From Kazachstania africana CBS 2517 (lineage: Eukaryota; Ascomycota; Saccharomycetes; Saccharomycetales; Saccharomycetaceae): 64,000 nt of DNA. The stretch covers positions 483,687-547,686 of the forward strand of contig NC_018950.1 in the NCBI RefSeq assembly GCF_000304475.1, given 5' to 3'. Position 1 is the stretch's first letter. Each line of letters opens with the position of its first letter. Positions 51,886-62,300 of this stretch are shown here, in pieces. Below the pieces are notes generated by a model, which was given only the letters and a program-made list of their open reading frames with translations, was not told the DNA's origin and searched no databases. A program made the position numbers and the translations under genes.

Positions 51886-52575
51886 GCTATGGAGCACTCA
51901 TAACAAGAATGCTGGTGTACCGTACTACATTACATATACATATAAAACACTCGCTCTATATTTCTTTAGAGTATAATATGAGATAACACTTTGAAAACTG
52001 TCATAATCACCCTGCTCGAAGTAGATCAGGCACCGAATATTCTGGAGAAATTCTGTACGACAGAAAAGACCATATTTGTTTTGACTAATCGAAGTTATAC
52101 GAACCCCAACAATGAGACTATTCTAAATGATAAAAGAACTGTCATTAAAGGAATAAGCATGCCTCTCTGTCTTCTCTTTTTTTAGATTTATGACAGACGT
52201 AAAGTCACAATTTGGATCGTTCTAAGAGCGTCAAAAAAAGAAAAGTGCAAAACATTTTAGGAAGCCAATGATCACAGGACCAGATGTTTATCAATAAGAG
52301 GTATTAAACGTTTGCTTGACCACTGATAATAAAGAATGCAGAAGTAAGATATCTCAGAAGTTACTCGAATACAGATACAGAATTGTTACCAATAAGATCA
52401 TCAACAATACCAAGATGGCAGTGTAAGATGATAAATGAATAAAAATAATAGGAAGCAAAAAAACGAAAATAGCATAGATTATTTTAGGAGAATCAGAAAG
52501 ATATAAGACTGTACAGTTATCCATGATTTTAATCAGAATGAAGCTTATGCCTGATTAAAAGATAATCTCGTCTAG
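51886..52575. other. Spacer without supported gene
   Basis: AT-rich, stop-rich sequence between the membrane ORF and the decayed ORF chain. Nothing recognisable. Confidence 0.5.
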
Positions 52576-53861
52576 CTCAGGAAGAACAACAATTATTTCA
52601 TTCCTTATTTATCCCTCTTTCAGGAAATTAGTTCAGGAGATATTTACAGATATTATGTAGAAAAATGGATTCGTTTTGCTGTCTTTGACTTTACACCTTG
52701 GAAAAACTTTGACGAACCCTGCCCTACTCTGAATGTTTTCGCCTATCGTTATCATCTTGATGCTATAAAGGCTTTGGTAAACTGTGTCCCTTTTGTCAAG
52801 TGGTCAGAACCTAGGGCCATTGCTCGAAAGTTGATTGGCCCTCAAGATGGTAATGACTTTTACTCAGTATTTAAATTAATATATAATGCGATCCTTAAAC
52901 AACCTCACAGAGAATCATCCAATACTTTCACACTTAGTGTCGCCGGACAGTTTGCAACTCTCAAACGTCATACTATGTCCTTTGGTTACATTAGGGAGAT
53001 GCGAAAAAGTCTGGATAATGAATTCGATAAACTTGTGAGATCTTTAGTTAAACATCCGATTTTCCCCGATGTCACTATCGCATTCAATGGCACCCTCAGG
53101 AACTCAACTTTGAGTATCTCCGACCATACTGCTAGTGGTGCATGTTCTATTTTTGAAGTTGTTTCTGTTGCATTGATGCCAAACGCCACTACCCAGTGGA
53201 TGAGATCCCAGGATGCTGCACGTGAGCATGTCAGGAACGCAATCAAATTGACTATTGACAATAATATTGTAGATTACACCAGGTTTTCCTTTGAGATTTA
53301 CAGAGCTGAGTATTCTGAGCTTTGTCGGCATTTCAAGGGATATTTTTATTGATCCTGCCTTCAACCTTTTCTTCATTCAGTTTACTTACAACAAAAATGG
53401 AACGTATGACAATGGGGTCTTGTTCTTGGACAGATTGGCTTCGGGAAAGCTGCTATGGTTTATGTGTATTTTGAGATCATTCATCTTTGGTCTACCTGGA
53501 GACGGGATAATCAAGTTCAAATAGATATGCCTCCTAGTCACAGAGGTGAAATCCTGTTCAAGAAGGTGAGGCTGCACTGGTCGAAGTCTGTGCCACTGAA
53601 GCTGATGAGGACGACGAGGGAAAAAACACTGACTAGTACAGAGAGGTTAAGAATTTGGGTCAAGAGATATGTAGGAATCATCAGGATGCTCATCTGTTTG
53701 TAAGAAGATTTCTTTTTTTAGATAGCAGAAACTTCAGGCTTGTTAATTTGAACGCTTTTAAGACCGCGCAGCCACCCAATGTTGAGTTGAAACAGCATTG
53801 TGCTATTAGATCGTTTCGTCAGGCATTAGTATGTTTTGTCGAATTATCTGGTAAGACCTAA
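52576..53861 (+). pseudogene. Decayed ORF chain, unknown family
   Basis: Frame 1 is open from 52576 to 53352 (258 codons plus stop), but it has no ATG in its first ~135 codons; the first in-frame ATG is near 52977. The reading looks coding: balanced composition, Cys and Trp present, two N-x-S/T sites close together. The open reading then moves to frame 2 (to 53524), frame 1 again (53455-53703) and frame 3 (53655-53861), as expected for a gene with several indels. I recognise no family in any piece. An intron upstream of 52576 is possible in principle, but no TACTAAC or GTATGT pair is visible before it. Confidence 0.4.
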
Positions 53862-54557
53862 AATTACGCTGTTGAGACACATGATCCTTTTAATGCGTGT
53901 CAGGCAGGCAGAGCTACACGATCCATAAAAAAGTTCATGATGCAGATCAAGTACATGTGGAAGCTAGCCCACTGATAAGATTCCTGACTCTGAACTTTTA
54001 AAAGAATCTGCGCCAGTTGTTCCAAAAGGAATCACAGTTCATACTACAGTATGCTGAATTACTACTACTTTGGAGTGGTGGCTCAGATATACTTATAAGG
54101 AGTTTGTTTGTTTTCAATGGGAGAAGAATGTAGGTATGAACAGTTATACTTTTCACCCTATTGAATCGTCCAAAAGCCCGGATCTATTAGCTCTTTTCCA
54201 TCTCCTAATTGATGGATGTAATGTTCTTTTTACCTATTGGTTGAACAGAAAATAATACGAGTGTATCCGCTTCTTTCTGTCAGTTGACTTCAGTGGATAG
54301 TAATACCTTGCTAAAGTAATTGGTAAATGTTGGACAGTACAGATGGCTCTTCTCATAAATGCTTCTAAATTTTTTCCCCGGTGAAAAGTATATTTAAAGG
54401 AAACGGTTTGACGTTGCTGATACTGTAAATATCGATCAGCAGAGGAATTCCAACTACAGAGTATAGAAAGAAGCTCATGGAGTTTTAGCGTATAACTATT
54501 TTTTATTGGTTTCTAAAAGTAGCAAGGCATTACACGTAGTGAATAATTAGGCTAACG

Positions 54558-54814
54558 ATGGAGCCGTTTGGTAATTCGCGAGAGGATAACATATGTAATA
54601 CTCGAAAGATAGCAACGTTTGTTACTTGGTGTCGCTAGCTGTGGTATTGTTCGTATGTTGGGTGAAGCCTAAAAGTAAGTTCAACAGAGCTATTGTAGTT
54701 GCGAGTATTTGTGCCGCTGCTGTTGTCGGTATTTTAGGTACCTGCCAACTTTATCTGGACTTATACATTGAATATGTACTTGAAACTTACAGAGTGGTGC
54801 GTGCTAGATGGTAA
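54558..54814 (+). pseudogene. Short frameshifted membrane-like ORF
   Basis: An ATG at 54558 opens a 26-codon frame that ends at 54638. It overlaps a second frame (54602-54814) that continues with two hydrophobic segments separated by a basic loop. A one-base shift would join them. Family unknown. No slippery heptamer that would support programmed frameshifting is obvious, so decay is the simpler reading. Confidence 0.25.
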
Positions 54815-55603
54815 TATAGGCCTAAAAAGGTTAGATTTGACATATTAGGGATTTCGATGTATTGACGGTTATAGTTGTTGATTTACCGAAATAACGCTAC
54901 AGTATGTCTTGTCAAGCACCTCTCTTAACACTGTCATTGTATAGTTGCCGTTTTTTTCATTCTCTACTTATGTGCTCTATTAGATATGGCTCCCCAGATA
55001 CAAGCATAATAAATTAAAACATATTAGGCGTTTATGAATTGTACATAAAATGAAGTAGTACGGTTCTCATTTCTTATATTGGGATGCCATTTTATGGCTG
55101 GTATCCAAAAGCATTGTCTTTATCAAAGATCTATTATCCTGTCTGTCAGTACGTGTGGCTACCACTTGTATTTGAACATCTAGTATAACTTGCTCTTCTT
55201 TAGGAGACTTGGTATGTACTCTTGTTTTCCTCGAATAAGATAAAAGCGAAGATCTGATCTTGAAGAACTTGTTCCATTGTTTAACGGCATCGAGAAAAGT
55301 AAACAATTAACGTAGTTAAATATCAGGATTAGTCAATGAAAGTTGCCATCGATGAATCCTTTTCCACTATGGAAGATTAGAATCTTGATGAGAGAAGCTG
55401 TAAAGCTATCTTCTGAATACGTTGCTGTGTGATATTGTCTCGGTCCGCTATGTTTGGAGTAATATTGAAAAGGTACAATCTATAACTAATGAGCAAGTAG
55501 GAGGTTCTAAATTAAGCCAGCCAAGGTTTCTACACTCAATGGTGCTATCATCACCAAATTGGTGGCACATTAATGATATTATTAGATTTGGATCCGCCGC
55601 AGT

Positions 55604-55777
55604 ATGATATTGGAATTTGAAACGAATGAGTGCAATTCAACGGCACATGCGTTTGAATATTACACAAAAAAAGATGAGGACATGGTTCCATGGATACGCG
55701 ACGATGATTCTGAGCAAAATATTAGCAAATTTGTTGAATATATACATGCTTGGACGGAATTATGCACCTTTTTTTAA
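55604..55777 (+). pseudogene. 57-residue acidic ORF, probable gene remnant
   Basis: ATG frame with Asp/Glu, Tyr and Trp-rich composition and two Cys, unlike random AT-rich frames. The frame directly before it in another phase (55422-55607) is also open and ends at the ATG, suggesting one longer ancestral gene. No family recognised. Confidence 0.25.
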
Positions 55778-57114
55778 TTTATATTGTTGAGGAACAATAG
55801 GTAACCAGATAAGCAAATATGTGTTGTCGTTGAATTAAACTTGCAGTCATGCTGATTTTTGATGGTATAGAATGTCGTAATGAACCTGTGGTACCTGATT
55901 GGTCTATTTGGGTCGTTAATACTTGCGTGTCTGTAGTTCATGAAACTGGTTCCTGATAGCGCCTTCTGAAGTATAAATTAGAGTTGATAAGTTATTTTAA
56001 TACGGCTTACATTGTAAGAGTAGCCTTTATTCAATACGCTGAATACTGCTGGCATCCAGCTGTACAATGACAATGGCTCAACATATGAATCAAGAATGAA
56101 TCTAACAAATAAAAAGATGGTATAATGAACTTTACCAGTGAATATGCCCAAATATGTGGAATGCTAATTTATCAGTAAGGTATACGATAAGTGCATAACG
56201 TTTAAAGCTCAGCTTACCAGGTCGTAAGACTGCGGCTCTAAAAGCTTTTTTGTTAGAGAATGAATTGCTTTCTTCGAACCATCAAATTATGTTTTATCGT
56301 AGTAGATACATATAATTTTATATTTAGCTTTGGTGAGACCCGCACTTTTGCCCATTGAATTTTGTTGTCAAAAGAACAAAAGTTTAAACTCACCGAGCGA
56401 TATTTACATCAAAACGAAAAATTTATATGCTAATTCAATTTTCACCATGTCTTTGCCCCATTGATGATTATTTTACTTTGCATCAAAATTAATAGAAAAC
56501 ATCCCTTTTAACAACACAGCACTTGTACATGCTTAATAAGGGCACATAACAATGACTGAGGCAAATGACGAGTGGTTTAACGATAAATTGTAGTGATATA
56601 ATTATTACTAGACTGTGCTCAACAAAAGTGATTTTGATTCCTCTTTTCCATTTGAGGAAGACAAAGACACCAATTTAGGAGTAGCATCATGTTACGCTTT
56701 ACCTAACAAGCCATTTATTCTTCTTCCGTCACAAAAACTTCATCGACACTGGAAGAAAATGTATATTTTCAGGAGTCCAATATGGTTTGATGTTCTAAAC
56801 TTTTGTAAGTTTCATATGTGAGTAAGTTACAGGAGTAAATCCAAAAGCTGTAGGATAGACTCATTGAAAGACGACATTGTACAGACATTTGAAAGAGCTC
56901 TTTGTAATAACACCAGGTGTCGTAATTGTCTTTGCATTATATTTCTAAAAGTCTAAATATGGTAGAAAGTATGCTAAATTTGCATCCGGTGAAAATGCCT
57001 GAATAATTATAGGTTTAATAAGAAATTGTACTTCATTAAATGAGTGAAAATCAACTATTATGAGATGTTCTCGTAAATAATAGTTCTTTCTTTCATAATT
57101 TAGCGGAGATCTGA

Positions 57115-57853
57115 GGGATAGAGCAACCAAAACAATATAAGGTTGATATTGTTCAGCAGAACATATTCTATTTAGAAAATGAGAGCTTCAAATATCCACT
57201 CCAAGTAAGTTCTTATAGCATATACTACGTATCACCATTTCCTCAACTGTACTCCCCTGAAGCATCAACTCCGTGGATTTTCTTGAAAGCTGGACTAGCG
57301 TCAATACTGATATCATTCGTATTATTTGATTGTAGACATTCATGGAGATTTCTTGTTTGCCTGATATTTACCTTGTCATCACCTAAACTTATCATCAACC
57401 TTTGCGACGTAGCAATGTGATAAAGCGTATTAATTTAAGGTCAACAGGAGCTGAAATAGAGAAAAAAATAAGTTACTATCAACAAAGGGATGAATCTGCA
57501 CGCTTCATATTTCGGAATACACCAAACTCTTCATATCAGTCCCAAAGAGTAAACGAGTCAGCAGCGTTCACAGTAGAACAGCTTTCTGCTTGAGCGATGT
57601 TGTCAGCATATATTTTCTGAAATTGGCTCTATCCTCGTCATCTTCCTTTGGACAATGCAAAATTTCTGCAGAACGAAAAGTCTATAATAGCGAAGATTCA
57701 GACACCTGGATACATTTATTTAGCTTCCCAGTAGGTCCATTTTCTCTCCAGTCATCAGTGACAACAGGATCAATTGTACTATTCACCCGCATGGAAAATC
57801 TGATTGTTACTATGGTGCCGGAACACATAATCGGACGACATTCTCGAATGTGA
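57115..57853 (+). pseudogene. Three-frame ORF chain, decayed gene
   Basis: Open frames follow one another with little overlap: frame 1 57115-57420 (about 100 codons, no ATG before its last sense codon, hydrophobic toward the end), frame 3 57402-57593, and frame 2 57590-57853. Together they make about 240 codons in one direction with two phase changes. This is the pattern of a gene inactivated by indels. Family not recognised. Confidence 0.3.
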
Positions 57854-59311
57854 TGATGCGTGTTCGCTTTTTTTTTACAGCAATAAGTGGTTAGAATGGA
57901 ATAAACACAGCCAAGTTAGTACTTATTCAGAGGAAAAGGCAGTAACGCGTACTCCACTTATTGTGTCTCAATGGAACATGCACCATTGTTGACCGTGATC
58001 AAAATTAACCAAAGATAAAGCACTAAGGTCACTGATATCGAACACGTTCATGTTTGAAATATTTTCAGCAACAGTCTAAAAACAAGCGGCCGGTATTTTG
58101 AGATTGTGCCTAACATTAATCACTAAGTCAGTGTCTGCTTGCTCAACTCTATTATGACTACGTTGTAATTTTTTTCACTTTCTCGACCTTTTACTAAACC
58201 CCATTCTGATAGAGGAATGGCCTTCCAAGTAAAAGAAGCGTACTTGCAACAGTCGTGGTTAGCGACGTATGCAATTACAGATACGCTAAGTATTGTATTA
58301 TAGCGTCTATTTCTCGTTGAAAAACAAAGTTGCGAATATTTACCTTTACACTCCAGCGAATCATCATAGCGGATACTAGAGATGTAACGGTCAATATGTG
58401 CCAATACACTAACCGAAAAACCTACACAGGTTAGTCACTGTGATATAATATGGTTGTCTTCCGGTTTTGTTTTCCAACCAATCGTCGGAAACAGATTTCT
58501 ATTTCCGGCTTTTCCTTTTGTACTGAAAATCTTCCTGGCAGAGAGGATTGACGCAACATATTTATTAGTCCCAAAACGGAAAAAAAATATTATTTTTCAA
58601 ATTGTGGTACATCTTCGTATAATCCCAGTCCGGGCAGCTTATTAAATAAAAAAACAAACAAGATATTCAATCTGTCCCTGTTAGAAAATACTCGTAGTGC
58701 TGTCAATTTTTTGAAGTTCAAAGAAAGTGTCTCTTTTTTTCCTAAGTTAAATAATCTTTTGAATGGGAATGTTCTGTACAAATTCAATCGACGTTAATAT
58801 AATGAAAAAGAGCTAGTACTAACACTTGGACTTTCTTTCATACATGTGCCGCCAGAAAGTCCTATGTTACAAAACTAGGATAATCGTGTATTTTTGGATT
58901 TGAGGATTTACTTTAGTAACTCCAGTCCGACTAAATATGTTCGAAGCTGATTTTTTTCTCTTCACTGCATCCAATTCCATAGAACGGTATATTTAATATT
59001 AATGCTAAAATTAAAATTCGGGAATAAGGCACACGATATACTTTTGACAAGACTCTTTCTTCTAGTAAATCAATAACATCCTGCAGCGGAACCGTTACTT
59101 TCATTCATGCCGTGATTACACGAACACCGCAGAAAATTGCCTAGTTTCCACTTTCTCTCTTACTATATTATGTTGACCTTTCTAGCAGCAACTGGAACGG
59201 CCGATTATATAAAGGTTACGAGTTTCACATCATACAAAATTGCCCAAATATCTCGTTAGATTCAAGCTTCTCTAACTTTATTCAACATTTCATTAGCATT
59301 CTGATACAACT

Positions 59312-62300
59312 ATGCCTCTCATTAAACCGCTAACTATATTAATACTAATATTTACACATTTTGTAAATGCTTTAGATATCTCAACTTGTTTCAGTCTATG
59401 GGGTTCTACTTTTTTTCATGAATCTGTAACTGTCGAGCCAAACACAGGTCTAACGCTTCAGACGGGTTTATGGCATTTTTTTTGGAGATCAGTTATTAAT
59501 GAAGGTGACCTATTTATTAGGGAAACAAATGACCTATTATTAGGTACGTCAATAAATTTCTTCAGCGAAACTACTAATGAGGGCGATATTGTTGTTGATG
59601 ATACTAATGCTATTACAGCAGGAACTATTTCATTTTCTGATACTACATATAACTTTGGAAATATATGGTTTGCAGGAAAAAACACTGTATTAACCTCAGT
59701 ATCTTTTTCCATGACTGGTAAGATAATTGAAAATACTGGTCTTATTTATGTAAAACAGACAAATACAGGAAATTCAGGAGGCTCCTTTACAATGGGTAAA
59801 TCATCCTCAACTGTCACAAATGATGGTACTCTTTGTGCTGAAGAAGTTACTCTTTCTCCAGGTACCACTATTTCTGGCGCTGGCTGTATAACGTTACTAA
59901 GCGGTAGTACACTAAACATAGATGACATCAAATCATATCCATTGAGCAGCCAAACTATTTATATGAATAGTACATCTGCACTCATTTACATCACACATAA
60001 ATCAACTACTGCCAGTTTAACCATAGCTGGGTTTGGTGGATCTAATAAAATACAGCTTAGCCAAAGTATCAATACATATTCGTATGTCGCAAGCTCTGGT
60101 ACACTAATTGTGATTTCAAACACGGTGCTTCTGGGGACCCTATCATTGCATCTTAACATCGGGAAAGGCTATGAAAGCTCCGGATTCTCTGCGTCAGCAG
60201 CACCGGATACTTCGCTACCGGATGCCTGCAGCACATGTTTAGCCCTCCCTATGGAAAAAAATTTTTGTTCTGGCTCATCGGTCTCGTCCATGTCCAATAC
60301 TTTCACCGACGATTCGGAAGAATCTACCACGTATGAAATATCTTATAGCAGTTCTGATACACTGTCGTACACAGTTAGCACGTCAGACTACTCAAGTAGT
60401 TTCTCCTCTATCACTAACCCAAGTGAAACAACCGACATATCATCTACTCCAAGCTCCAAATCCGCAAGTGAATCCCCTTCAGAAACATCTTTTCTTTCCA
60501 GTGTCAATTATGATACAACTACTAACTCTCTAGACGCTACTGTTACTGGATCACTCTCCGGCACTAACTCAGTTGATCCAACAGCCACTGGATCATACTC
60601 TGGCTCTAACTCAGTTGATCCAACAGCCACTGGATCATACTCTGGCTCTAACTCAGTTGATCCAACAGCCACTGGATCATACTCTGGCTCTAACTCAGTT
60701 GATCCAACAGCCACTGGTTCTTACTCTGGTTCTAACTCTCTAGACGCTACTGCTACTGGATCACTCTCTGGCTCTAACTCAGTTGATCCAACAGCCACTG
60801 GTTCATACTCCGGCACTAACTCTCTAGATGCTACTGCCACTGGATCATACTCTGGCACTAACTCTCTAGACGCTACAGCCACTGGATCATACTCTGGTTC
60901 CAACTCTCTAGACGCTACAGCCACTGGATCATACTCTGGTTCCAACTCTCTAGACGCTACTGCCACTGGATCATACTCTGGTTCCAACTCTCTAGACGCA
61001 ACAGCCACTGGATCACTCTCCGGCACTAACTCTCTAGACGCAACAGCCACTGGTTCATACTCTAGTTCCAACTCTGTAGACGCTACTGCCACTGGTTCAT
61101 ACTCTGGTTCCAACTCTGTAGACGCTACAGCCACTGGATCATACTCTGGCACTAACTCTCTAGACGCGACTGCCACTGGATCATACTCTGGCACTAACTC
61201 TCTAGACGCTACAGCCACTGGATCATACTCTGGTTCCAACTCTCTAGATGCTACTGCCACTGGATCATACTCTGGCACTAACTCTCTAGACGCAACAGCC
61301 ACTGGATCATACTCTGGTTCCAACTCTCTAGATGCAACTGTCACTGGATCACTCTCCGGCACTAACTCTCTAGACGCAACTGCCACTGGTTCATACTCTG
61401 GTTCTAACTCTCTAGACGCTACTGCCACTGGATCATACTCTGGTTCTAACTCTCTAGACGCTACTGCCACTGGATCATACTCTGGCACTAACTCTCTAGA
61501 CGCAACAGCCACTGGATCATACTCTGGTTCCAACTCTCTAGACGCTACTGCCACTGGATCATACTCTGTCACTAACTCTCTAGACGCTACAGCCACTGGT
61601 TCATACTCTGGTTCTAACTCTCTAGACGCTACTGCCACTGGTTCATACTCTGGTTCCAACTCTCTAGACGCAACTGCCACTGGTTCTTACTCCGGCACTA
61701 ACTCAATTGACAGTACAGCTACCAATTCACAGTCTGGAACAGTGATATTGACGCCAAGCTCAACCAATTCTTATTCTGGTTCTAACTCTCTAGACGCTAC
61801 AGCCACTGGATCATACTCTGGTTCCAACTCTCTAGACGCTACTTTCACTGGATCATACTCTGGTTCCAACTCTGTAGACGCTACAGCCACTGGTTCATAC
61901 TCTGGCACTAACTCTGTAGACGCAACTGCCACTGGTTCATACTCTGGCACTAACTCTGTAGACGCTACTGCCACTGGTTCTTACTCTGGTTCTAACTCTC
62001 TAGACGCAACTGCCACTGGATCATACTCTGGCACTAACTCAATTGACAGTACAGCTACCAATTCACAGTCTGGAACAGTGATATTGACGCCAAGCTCAAC
62101 CAATTCTTATTCTGGTTCTAACTCTCTAGACGCTACAGCCACTGGATCATACTCTGGTTCCAACTCTCTAGACGCAACTGCCACTGGTTCTTACTCTGGT
62201 TCTAACTCTCTAGACGCTACTGCCACTGGATCATACTCTGGCACTAACTCTGTAGACGCTACAGCCACTGGATTATACTCTGGTTCCAACTCTCTAGACG

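Larger units (their letters stand above)
54815..59311. other. Gene-poor region with scattered ORF remnants
   Basis: Four and a half kilobases without an intact recognisable gene. Two pieces look coding by composition: a 57-residue ATG frame at 55604-55777, and a chain at 57115-57853, listed separately. The adhesin promoter lies at the right end, with ATATAAAGG at 59206-59214, about 100 bp before its ATG. An isolated ACGCGT at 57947-57952 has no gene next to it. Confidence 0.45.

Noticed and set aside
54558..54814. Programmed frameshift joining the two short frames
   Set aside because: The overlap has no recognisable -1 slippery heptamer or +1 Ty-type site, so ordinary decay is the simpler explanation.
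58780..58880. TACTAAC at about 58812 as a second intron branch point
   Set aside because: No GTATGT-type donor within a plausible distance and no exon frames to join.
48319..59311. Ty elements or LTR remnants in the gene-poor region
   Set aside because: I found no TGTTG...CAACA ends with target-site duplications, no primer-binding site and no Gag/Pol motifs in the frames.
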